DNA of 64,000 nucleotides from Sphingomonas sp. EC-HK361 (GTDB lineage Bacteria > Pseudomonadota > Alphaproteobacteria > Sphingomonadales > Sphingomonadaceae), in the NCBI RefSeq assembly GCF_902498785.1, contig NZ_LR701494.1, forward strand, positions 867,022-931,021. Direction: 5' to 3'. Positions 25,927-33,211 of the stretch are shown here, one piece after another; the stretch's first letter is position 1; each line of letters opens with the position of its first letter. Position numbers and translations under genes: made by a program. Under the pieces are notes generated by a model. It was not told where the DNA came from. It ran no database searches and saw nothing but the letters and a program-made list of their open reading frames with translations.

Positions 25927-26502
25927 ATGAGCCGCATTGCTTATTACCGCGTGTCCACCAGCGACCAATCGATCGAAGCACAGCGCAATGCGCTTGAGGG
26001 TGAGTTCGATCGGGAATTTTCCGACGAGGGCGTTAGCGGCGCGACTCTTGCCCACGATCGTCCTGGTTTCAGTGCGCTGATGAGTTACGTGCGCGAAGGC
26101 GACTCCGTTCACATTTATTCGATCGACCGTTTGGGTCGCGATGCCCTCGATGTGCAGAGTGTAATCCGCGCCTTGCTGCACAAGGGAGTGACGGTTGATG
26201 TGCGCGGCCTAGGTCCCATCGGTAAGGGGGTTGGGGAGCTCATAGTGGCGGTGCTTGCACAAATTGCGGATATGGAACGCCAAAGGATTAAAGAGCGGTG
26301 CGACGCTGGTAGGGCCGCTGCCAGGGCGTCATTGTCCGCAACGGGTAGGACTCATCGCGGGAAGGTCAGTTTGGGCAGACCTATGGCTGGCGACCGTCGC
26401 GAGGTCATAGAATGGCGTAAGCAGAACGGTGCCAGCATCGCGGTAACGGCCGCGCAGTTCGGATTGTCGGTAGCAACTGTGAAACGATACTGCGCCACCT
26501 AG
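25927..26502 (+). CDS. Serine recombinase (resolvase/invertase type)
   Basis: 191 residues. The catalytic Ser is Ser10 in AYYRVSTSDQS; the second active-site block is YSIDRLGRDALDV, and AQIADMERQRIKER is the start of the long E helix. The C-terminus (ASIAVTAAQFGLSVATVKRYC) is a helix-turn-helix that binds the crossover site. This is the small resolvase/invertase type, not a large integrase. ATG 25927 is used; an upstream TTG is unlikely. It may resolve cointegrates or invert DNA; no clear res or hix site was identified beyond weak repeats upstream. Confidence 0.92.
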   Translation: MSRIAYYRVSTSDQSIEAQRNALEGEFDREFSDEGVSGATLAHDRPGFSALMSYVREGDSVHIYSIDRLGRDALDVQSVIRALLHKGVTVDVRGLGPIGKGVGELIVAVLAQIADMERQRIKERCDAGRAAARASLSATGRTHRGKVSLGRPMAGDRREVIEWRKQNGASIAVTAAQFGLSVATVKRYCAT

Positions 26503-26847
26503 GGACTGCTACTGCTTTTCGGTCCGGGTGGGGTCAGAGGTCTTAGAACTTTAGGTCATCGTCAACACGGGTCTGCGTCCAGCCTAGGCCCCGAAACACC
26601 CTACCCTCACACCTGCACCAACCTGACTTGATTGTCGGGCAGCTATCCGTCAGGGTTCCCGAACCACCGTTTACAGCGCGGTGGTGGGGCGTGGTAACCC
26701 CTTGTCATTCGGTCCGGTCGAGCCTCTCGGCCGGTCGGCTGTCGCTATGTCCAAGGCTCTGCCCAAAGGCGGCAGCGCCTTGACCGAGTGCAGGGTTACC
26801 AACGGCCGGCTTTGCGCCGGGACCGCCTCATTCGAAAGGGGGCGGAT
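26503..26847. other. 345-bp gene-free spacer with hairpins
   Basis: No convincing ORF. Contains two hairpins: ACCACCG (26663-26669) with CGGTGGT (26679-26685), and a longer one at 26753-26781. More GC-rich than the neighbouring ATPase gene, so it may be a junction between separately acquired pieces. Confidence 0.45.
26753..26781 (+). promoter_or_regulatory. Hairpin in the 5' region of the 26848 gene
   Basis: AAGGC-T-CTGCC pairs with GGCAG-C-GCCTT across a 7-base loop: ten base pairs with one mismatch. It lies 67 bp before the ATG of the next gene and lacks a T tract, so it is more likely an mRNA structure or transcription-pausing element than an intrinsic terminator. Confidence 0.35.
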
Positions 26848-27486
26848 ATGTTCGGATTTTTCGTGACGATGTTGATGGTGGCGGTCGCTTTAGCGATCAT
26901 CGCATTCTGCCTTGTCGGAAGCACGGTCTCCGAAAATCAAAAGACCCTAGCGGCGGCGCACGAACGATTGCCGTCATTATATGGTGACGGCGACTACCAC
27001 CTCTATCTTCCGGGTCCGAAAATCCTTGGCTTAAGCTGGGATAAGGATGCGCTGATAGTCGGCGATGATTTTGCCACTGCGCAGCAAATACCGTTCGCCA
27101 AAATCCGCGACGTGAATGTCGAGGTCGATGGGCAAAATACTACCATCACCAAAGGCACCATCAAAACGCAGCGCGGGTCGCAGCTAGCTGGGGCTGCAAT
27201 TGGTGGCCTTGCCCTTGGCCCCGCGGGCTTGCTCGTTGGGGGGCTATCGGGCGGGAGTGACCTAAAATCGAAATCGGTGGAAGAGCGGAAGATTACGTCG
27301 GTCAGGCTGATTATACGAATTGCCGATCGGAAAACACCCCTGGTCGAGGTCGCGCTGCTCGATAGCGTCAACGGCTTCAATAGTGATGAAGCAGTTGCGA
27401 AGGCTGCTCATTACCAAGCGCTGATCATGGGTATCATCGAAGAGCGTGATGGACACCTAGGGACCGTCATGGCGGCGGCGGAATAA
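26848..27486 (+). CDS. Membrane-anchored hypothetical protein
   Basis: 212 residues. An N-terminal transmembrane helix (FFVTMLMVAVALAIIAFCLVG) is followed by a soluble domain with a beta-type segment (DALIVGDDFATAQQIPFAKIRDVNVEVDG) that resembles a PH-like fold. A glycine-zipper stretch (GAAIGGLALGPAGLLVGGL) may re-enter the membrane, and a final domain ends EERDGHLGTVMAAAE. No family is named. A ribosome site AAAGGGGGCG precedes the ATG. The next gene follows after 26 bp, so both are probably one transcript. Confidence 0.75.
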   Translation: MFGFFVTMLMVAVALAIIAFCLVGSTVSENQKTLAAAHERLPSLYGDGDYHLYLPGPKILGLSWDKDALIVGDDFATAQQIPFAKIRDVNVEVDGQNTTITKGTIKTQRGSQLAGAAIGGLALGPAGLLVGGLSGGSDLKSKSVEERKITSVRLIIRIADRKTPLVEVALLDSVNGFNSDEAVAKAAHYQALIMGIIEERDGHLGTVMAAAE

Positions 27487-27512
27487 ATCACAAATCAAGA
27501 AGGGGAATTGAT

Positions 27513-28046
27513 ATGCGGACGATGATTGTCGTCACGAGTGCGCTTGCCTTATCGGCTTGCGCAACACCGGTAACGCCGCGCTACAGCGTAGGAACCGATA
27601 ACGTCCTTGCGCTTCGCAACCTAAACGCCACTGGTATCTACGTCGGTGAATTTGGGGAACCCGCAAAGGACGACGTAAAGTGCCGTGGCATCGGTCGCAT
27701 GCGGCTACAGGACGACCTTACGCATGCGCAGTTCATTCGGAAGGCACTGACTGACGAATTGAAGGTTGCGGGTTCCTATGCCCCATCACCAGCTAGGGTG
27801 ACGATAACGGGTCAGCTAATCGACATCGATTCCAGTTCGGGTCTGGGTGATGGGCATTGGTCGATGACGTTGGCGCTGCGATCCACAAACGGGGCATCGA
27901 TGACCGTATCGAACACCTATAAATTCCGTGCGGGAATGGCAGCGACGGCGGCGTGCGATAACGTCGCACAGGCCTTTGTGCCGGCGGTGCAGGACGTAAT
28001 TGGAAAGGCCGTCGCGTCGCCCCAATTCGCTGCGCTTATTAGATAG
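27513..28046 (+). CDS. Putative lipoprotein
   Basis: 177 residues with a lipoprotein signal peptide: hydrophobic TMIVVTSALALSAC places the lipid-bearing Cys at residue 16. The mature part (ARVTITGQLIDIDSSSGLGDGHWSMTLALRSTNGASMTVSNTYKF) resembles the beta-rich domain of small outer-membrane lipoproteins of the YajG sort, but I do not assign it. AGAAGGGGA precedes the ATG. It probably pairs with the membrane protein upstream. Confidence 0.75.
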   Translation: MRTMIVVTSALALSACATPVTPRYSVGTDNVLALRNLNATGIYVGEFGEPAKDDVKCRGIGRMRLQDDLTHAQFIRKALTDELKVAGSYAPSPARVTITGQLIDIDSSSGLGDGHWSMTLALRSTNGASMTVSNTYKFRAGMAATAACDNVAQAFVPAVQDVIGKAVASPQFAALIR

Positions 28047-28272
28047 AACGAAGGTCATACCTTATGGCGGCCATACTCGACAAAGAATGACCAGCAGCCA
28101 GCGCCAAGCCGATTTACCCGCCAACGTGCCATTGGGCAAAAGGTGCGCTACCGCGCATACGAGGCTGCGATTTACGTTAATGGCTTAATTGCGCCTTTCG
28201 CATAGATATCATCAACCAATCTTCCGCACTATGACGCGCTGGAAGTCGCCTAGCAGTTCATAGGGATTATGT

Positions 28273-28731
28273 ATGAGAAACTACTCGATTCCTACGTTGA
28301 TCGTTGGCCTCGCATTCGTGTCCATAACTTCGGCGTGCTCATCATCCGGTGCGACATCGGCTAAAGCAATGGACCACACAGGCCAATCACCACCTATAAT
28401 TTATCAAAGTATCGACAAGACAAAAGCGCTATCTGCCATGATGCATGTTCGAGGCGTTCTAAAAGTCTCAAAAGAAGGCTGCGTTTCCCTCAAGTCCGCA
28501 TTGGGAAACTGGCTTATAGTCTGGCCAGCTGATGTAACGGTAAGCAATAGACAAGGTAAGTTCTTTGCCCTCCTGCCCAGCGGAAAACAAATATTGCCTG
28601 GGACGCAGCTAGAGCTGCGTGGGACTGGATTCGATAACCGAACGCTATCAAATATCGCCGGCAAAGACATTCCCGTGCCTTGCCGCGGGAAGGTCTGGAT
28701 CGCTGATAAAGGTGGGATAATTAAGCAGTAG
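28273..28731 (+). CDS. Putative lipoprotein
   Basis: 152 residues. Signal peptide with lipobox ITSAC (Cys22), then a Ser-rich linker and a compact domain with two cysteines (GCVSLKS, PVPCRG) that could form a disulfide. The middle part (NWLIVWPADVTVS, ILPGTQLELRGTGFDNRTLS) is beta-rich. No family recognised. Low-GC codon use, as in the protease gene that converges on it (25 bp between the stops). 226 bp before it contain no supported gene. Confidence 0.7.
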   Translation: MRNYSIPTLIVGLAFVSITSACSSSGATSAKAMDHTGQSPPIIYQSIDKTKALSAMMHVRGVLKVSKEGCVSLKSALGNWLIVWPADVTVSNRQGKFFALLPSGKQILPGTQLELRGTGFDNRTLSNIAGKDIPVPCRGKVWIADKGGIIKQ

Positions 28732-28756
28732 AGCCAGCTACCATGTCGCAGGGGAC

Positions 28757-29902
28757 TCATTCGGTTAGTACAGAGACTCCAATAATTCCAATCTTGTCGA
28801 TTGGCATGTATAACATGATGCTTCCGCCGCCACACGCAACTCCATCCGAGTCCCCACGCGATATAATTCCGAAGGCTTTATTGGAATAGAACACCGGTCC
28901 TCCGCTATCTCCACATTGTGCCAATTTAACGTTTGCTTCCTCGACCTTTACAAGCGGTCCCACTTGATTTCCGGCAGCATCAACAGCCTCGTAGTCGTTG
29001 CTCGATATGGTTGAACAAAAATACCCCGTGGCTCTTCCGAACTTGCATACGGGAGAGCCTACCACCTGGTCCTCACTGCTAGCAACCGACGTGACAGTTC
29101 TTAGGTTTGAACCATTATATAAAAACTGATTTGTCGCCGTTGTCGACGGGCCACTGGCCCAGGAGGCATCAAATTCAGCCTCAAAGGCACGAGTCTGCAC
29201 ATATTGATCGCTACCGTCCACTTGGACGGTCACGCCGTAATCCGCTGCGCAATGACCCGCGGAGCTAATCCCAGTAGTACCTTGGCCTTGGACACCGAAA
29301 GCCGTGGTGCACGATCCCAACGAAGATGACCATGCCCCGCCCCCATGTAACTCTATAACGGGACGAGGAAAGCTCGCGACGCCCTCGAGCTTAACCAACT
29401 TGCTCATTCCCCCAGAGTCTACAAGTTGTTGAATCGGCGCAACATTCCGCGTTTGAGCAACTACCAGATTTTGCCTTAGATCAATGTATGCGGCTCCGGC
29501 AATATGCCGGGATTTAAAGACTTGCAGTATAGTCTTCTTGGCATAATGTAAGTCGGCAAGTGAAAAGGCGACTTGATGCACTGTGAGTTCACCGGTCGGT
29601 TTTCCCAGTCTTTTACTAAGAGATACTGCGTCTTTACCTCTATAATTTAAGTTTATGGTAGTTCCCGATTGGCTTTCCGTTATATAAATTCCGCCAAAAT
29701 TGACGTCTCGTTTGAATTGCTTTCGGATCGAGGCGGCAAACTTGTAGGTCTTTGCTCGACCTAGAGCTTCACTAGGGGCAATCCGCAACCGTCGAGCGGT
29801 GGATTCGACGTCAACCATTGCGGAACCTGTTTGGGCGTGGGCAGGTTGCGACCCCCCGCTTATTAGCAAAAAGACGAAGCCAACCGTAGTGAGTTTAAAC
29901 AT
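28757..29902 (-). CDS. Secreted S1-family serine protease (streptogrisin/alpha-lytic-like)
   Basis: 381 residues. Signal peptide 1-23 (ends AHA), a pro-region of about 150 residues (includes GIYITESQSGTTINLNYRGKD), and a trypsin-fold catalytic domain from about residue 180. The triad is visible: His in ISSAGHCAADYG, Asp probably in EFDASWA, Ser in CGDSGGPVF. Six cysteines (GSCTTAF, AGHC, SPVCKF, YFCST, LAQCGD, VACGG) suggest three disulfides. The pro-region plus small catalytic domain is typical of self-processing secreted proteases. Substrate unknown; it could act on cell-surface or prey/phage proteins. It is the last gene of the island. Confidence 0.88.
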   Translation of the reverse strand: MFKLTTVGFVFLLISGGSQPAHAQTGSAMVDVESTARRLRIAPSEALGRAKTYKFAASIRKQFKRDVNFGGIYITESQSGTTINLNYRGKDAVSLSKRLGKPTGELTVHQVAFSLADLHYAKKTILQVFKSRHIAGAAYIDLRQNLVVAQTRNVAPIQQLVDSGGMSKLVKLEGVASFPRPVIELHGGGAWSSSLGSCTTAFGVQGQGTTGISSAGHCAADYGVTVQVDGSDQYVQTRAFEAEFDASWASGPSTTATNQFLYNGSNLRTVTSVASSEDQVVGSPVCKFGRATGYFCSTISSNDYEAVDAAGNQVGPLVKVEEANVKLAQCGDSGGPVFYSNKAFGIISRGDSDGVACGGGSIMLYMPIDKIGIIGVSVLTE

Positions 29903-30210
29903 TTTTCGCTCCCCAATTTTCTCTTACGTTCAGCTTTTTAGTGGTAGTGCCTCTTGTCCGACATTGGCAACAAGGTATCTTGCGACTGTCCGTCGTCAGA
30001 TCATTTGGCGCATCTCGCGGCGTAAATTAGTGGAGTGCGGGCCTCGTCTGGGGGTTGATGTTAGGCGGCGCGCTTGCGGTGCTGCAAGCGTCGATGTTCG
30101 ATGGTTTGTCGCTGGGTCGGGGGTGGGTAGGCCCGTGGCAAGCGCTGCCGGTGCCCATGATACCCACCCACCCCCAGCCCCTCCCTTCCAGGGAGGGGAG
30201 GAACGTAGAG
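29903..30210. other. 308-bp island/core junction without a gene
   Basis: The left half is AT-rich, the right half (from about 30020) GC-rich. No trace of the C-terminal part of ilvB was found in any frame. The right half holds the repeat hairpins described at 30117-30198. The junction of island and core probably lies at about 29.95-30.05 kb. Confidence 0.55.
30117..30198. repeat. REP-like hairpins at the ilvH ribosome site
   Basis: GGGGGTGGGT (from about 30118) pairs with ACCCACCCCC (30166-30175). Directly after it, CCCCTCCCT (30178-30186) pairs with AGGGAGGGG (30190-30198) around a 3-base loop, ending 12 bases before the ilvH ATG. Such GC-rich palindromes are common intergenic repeats in sphingomonads (recalled). 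The second hairpin lies against the ribosome site AGGAACGTAGAG and could reduce ilvH translation. Confidence 0.6.
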
Positions 30211-30726
30211 ATGCACATACGAGAAGAGTCCGCCGAGCGGCACACGCTTGCTGTCATCGTCGATAACGAACCCGGCATCCTCGCGCGGATCGCGGGGCTG
30301 TTCACCGCACGCGGATACAATATCGAAAGCCTGACGGTGAGCGAGATCACCGCGGACAAATCGGTCAGCCGGATCACGATCGTGACCTCCGCAAGCCCGC
30401 ACGTCCTCGAACAGATCGTGGCACAGCTCGACCGGCTGGTGCCCGTCCACAAGGTCACCGACCTCACCGCAGAGGGGGCGCATGTCGAACGCGAGCTCGC
30501 GCTGGTGAAGGTGAAGGGCACCGGCGATCACCGGATCGAGGCGCTCCGCCTGGCCGATGTCTATCGCGCTCGCGTCGTCGATGCGACGACGAGCAGCTTC
30601 GTGTTCGAGGTGACCGGTGGCATCGAGAAGATCGACAAGTTCGTCGAACTGATGGGCGAAGTCGGCCTGATCGAGGTCGCCCGCACCGGCATCGTCGCCA
30701 TCGCCAGAGGCAAAGAGGCGGCGTAA
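30211..30726 (+). CDS. ilvH: Acetolactate synthase small (regulatory) subunit
   Basis: 171 residues. Regulatory subunit of acetohydroxyacid synthase, first common step of valine, leucine and isoleucine synthesis; its ACT domain binds valine and switches the catalytic subunit. The ACT domain is the N-terminal HTLAVIVDNEPGILARIAGLFTARGYNIESLTVSE; the C-terminal part is VARTGIVAIARG. ATG 30211 is chosen over an upstream frame. No ilvB precedes it, although in most proteobacteria the two are adjacent; the island abuts instead. ilvC follows after 75 bp, so ilvH and ilvC are probably co-transcribed. Confidence 0.94.
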   Translation: MHIREESAERHTLAVIVDNEPGILARIAGLFTARGYNIESLTVSEITADKSVSRITIVTSASPHVLEQIVAQLDRLVPVHKVTDLTAEGAHVERELALVKVKGTGDHRIEALRLADVYRARVVDATTSSFVFEVTGGIEKIDKFVELMGEVGLIEVARTGIVAIARGKEAA

Positions 30727-30735
30727 TCGCTTTGT

Positions 30736-30783
30736 GCTCCCGCGCAGGCGGGAGCCTAGTCTGGACCCCCGCCTTCGCGGGGG
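30736..30783. repeat. Paired REP-like palindromes between ilvH and ilvC
   Basis: Two perfect hairpins: GCTCCCGC / GCGGGAGC (30736-30755, loop GCAG) and CCCCCGC / GCGGGGG (30766-30783, loop CTTC), separated by CTAGTCTGGA. This double palindrome with CTGG between is a familiar sphingomonad intergenic repeat (recalled). It may set the ratio of ilvH to ilvC message. Confidence 0.65.
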
Positions 30784-30792
30784 TACATTTAG

Positions 30793-31821
<1,029 letters not shown>

Positions 31822-31917
31822 GCGCGTCCGATCGGGAACCTCTTCGTTTCCCGGTTCCCCGCTTGCCGATGATGCGGGCGCGTGGTTGATTGCCCCGAAC
31901 GAACAGGGAGATCATCC

Positions 31918-32544
31918 ATGCGCCTAATTCTCGCCGCCGCCCTCGCGCTCGCCTCCGCTGGCACCGTCGCGCAGATGCCGTCCGCGCCGCCCGGATCGAA
32001 CAACCCCGCCGCGGTCACCGGCGGCACCTACACCGCCGATCCCAACCATACCCAGGTCATCTGGACCCTCAATCACATGGGCTTTTCGCCCTACACCGGC
32101 ATCTTCGGCGATGTGAACGGGACGCTGACACTCGATCCGAAAAACCTGAGCGCCGCCAAGGTCAGCATGACGATCCCGGTGTCCAAGGTGACGACCGCCG
32201 GCGCACTCAGCCAGCATCTGCTCCGCCCCGGCAAAGATGGCGGCAAACCCGATTTCTTCGGCGCCAACCCCGCCGACGCGACCTTCGTGTCGACGAAGGT
32301 GGTCGTCAGTGGCCAGACCGCGAAGATCACCGGCAACCTCACGCTGAACGGCGTGACCAGGCCCGTCACGCTCGACGCCAAATTCTACGGCGCCGGCAAG
32401 GCGCCCGCGATGATGGGCGGCAAGGAGAATGTCGGCTTCTCGGCCAAGGGCACGATCAACCGGTCCGATTTCGGGCTGGGCTTCGCCGTCCCGGTGGTTT
32501 CCGACGCGGTCCAGCTCGATATCGCCGCCGCGTTCCAGAAATGA
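31918..32544 (+). CDS. YceI family periplasmic protein
   Basis: 208 residues. Signal peptide (MRLILAAALALASAGTVAQ), then a YceI lipocalin-like barrel that binds polyprenoid chains: YTADPNHTQVIWTLNHMGFSPYTGIFGDVNGTLTLDP, KITGNLTLNGVTRPVTLDAKF and VGFSAKGTINRSDFGLGFAVPVVSDAVQLDIAAAFQ are the family blocks. ATG 31918 follows CAGGGAG. Role in isoprenoid handling is inferred from the family. Confidence 0.92.
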   Translation: MRLILAAALALASAGTVAQMPSAPPGSNNPAAVTGGTYTADPNHTQVIWTLNHMGFSPYTGIFGDVNGTLTLDPKNLSAAKVSMTIPVSKVTTAGALSQHLLRPGKDGGKPDFFGANPADATFVSTKVVVSGQTAKITGNLTLNGVTRPVTLDAKFYGAGKAPAMMGGKENVGFSAKGTINRSDFGLGFAVPVVSDAVQLDIAAAFQK

Positions 32545-32565
32545 GCGGCAGCGCCGGGCAGTCGT

Positions 32566-32964
32566 TCAGGCTGCCCGGCGCGCGGCGATCAGCCCCATGA
32601 AGGTGCCACGCACAGCCGGCGATGCAGCTCCCAGTGCCGCCTGCATCCTCGCGTCGAAGCCGTCGGCCGTATCGCCGGGTCCGCGCCGCGCCATCGACCA
32701 GTCGCCGAATTCGCGTGCGGCCACGGTGCGGTCGGCCAACACGACGATCGCTGTATGGCGCGGATCGGCGGCGATGCGCGCATATGTCGCCGCGACCGCG
32801 TCGGCCTCGCCTTCCAGCACCTGGAGGAAGCGCACGCCGTCGGTCCAGAGAAGGCCGGTCACGCCGGCGGCGCAATTGTTGCGCTGCGACTGGCCGAGAA
32901 TTGCGGCGATGTCAGCTGCGGCTCCGCGCGGATGGCTAGAGCTGATATAAAGCAACTGTCGCAT
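32566..32964 (-). CDS. BLUF-domain blue-light photoreceptor
   Basis: 132 residues, a stand-alone BLUF domain that binds FAD. The photocycle residues are present: Tyr6 (RQLLYIS), Asn29/Asn30 in RNNCAAGVTGLLWTDG, and Gln48 in RFLQVLEGEADAV. The C-terminal cap helices (VRGTFMGLIAARR) are short. With no output domain it must act by protein contact, as short BLUF proteins do; the partner is unknown. The gene lies between YceI and the leuA leader, transcribed leftward. Confidence 0.92.
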   Translation of the reverse strand: MRQLLYISSSHPRGAAADIAAILGQSQRNNCAAGVTGLLWTDGVRFLQVLEGEADAVAATYARIAADPRHTAIVVLADRTVAAREFGDWSMARRGPGDTADGFDARMQAALGAASPAVRGTFMGLIAARRAA

Positions 32965-33079
32965 CTGGATTCGATCTCCCGTTGCCCCCCAACACCGCTT
33001 TTGCCGCGCAAGGGCTTACGAAAGGGTCAATTTTACAGGAGGCTGGACGCGGACACCATTTGTCGGCACACAAGGCGCC

Positions 33080-33118
33080 ATGCAGCAGCGGCTCGCCCTT
33101 CGACTTATTCGCCCTTAG
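33080..33118 (+). CDS. leuA leader peptide (candidate attenuator)
   Basis: A 12-codon ORF, product MQQRLALRLIRP, with AAGG six bases before its ATG. Codons 5, 7 and 9 are Leu (CTC, CTT, CTT), then Ile. It ends 93 bp before leuA ATG. Its stop codon overlaps the 5' arm of a hairpin. This is the arrangement of a leucine-sensing leader, in which stalled ribosomes change the RNA fold. Too short for gene finders, and conservation is untested. Confidence 0.5.
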   Translation: MQQRLALRLIRP

Positions 33119-33145
33119 GGGTGCATCGAACCGGCACGCGCCCCT
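33117..33145 (+). promoter_or_regulatory. Hairpin after the leuA leader ORF
   Basis: AGGGGTGC (33117-33124) pairs with GCGCCCCT (33138-33145), 8 bp with one G-U pair and a 13-base loop. The 5' arm starts inside the leader's stop codon, so a ribosome at the Leu codons or at the stop would affect whether it forms. There is no T tract, so the mechanism, if real, may act on translation or through Rho. Confidence 0.4.
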
Positions 33146-33211
33146 GAGGGCTGTTCTCGACGCCACCCGATCCCGGACGTCATCGTCCCCAATTCGCGGA
33201 TACGCTTGACC

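Larger units (their letters stand above)
21844..30050. mobile_element. Accessory genomic island at tRNA-Tyr (right edge approximate)
   Basis: From the tRNA-Tyr remnant to just before ilvH, base composition is visibly more AT-rich than the flanks, especially 22.6-25.9 and 28.2-29.9 kb. Gene content is accessory: unknown membrane protein, P-loop ATPase, serine recombinase, three small exported proteins and a secreted protease. No tyrosine integrase, phage structural gene, transfer gene or matching tRNA copy at the right end was found, so the element is decayed, rearranged or composite. The right end is placed where core genes resume. Confidence 0.65.

Noticed and set aside
26681-26866. 61-codon ORF before the membrane-anchored protein
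   Set aside because: Overlaps the next gene's start, no ribosome site, covers the hairpin; looks non-coding.
28000-28188. 62-codon ORF after the first island lipoprotein
   Set aside because: Starts inside the upstream gene in another frame, no ribosome site and no recognisable product.
21844-30050. Prophage
   Set aside because: No capsid, terminase, tail, portal or lysis genes; the content does not fit a phage.
31834-31859. Terminator after ilvC
   Set aside because: A 7-bp stem with a 12-base loop and no T tract is too weak to call.
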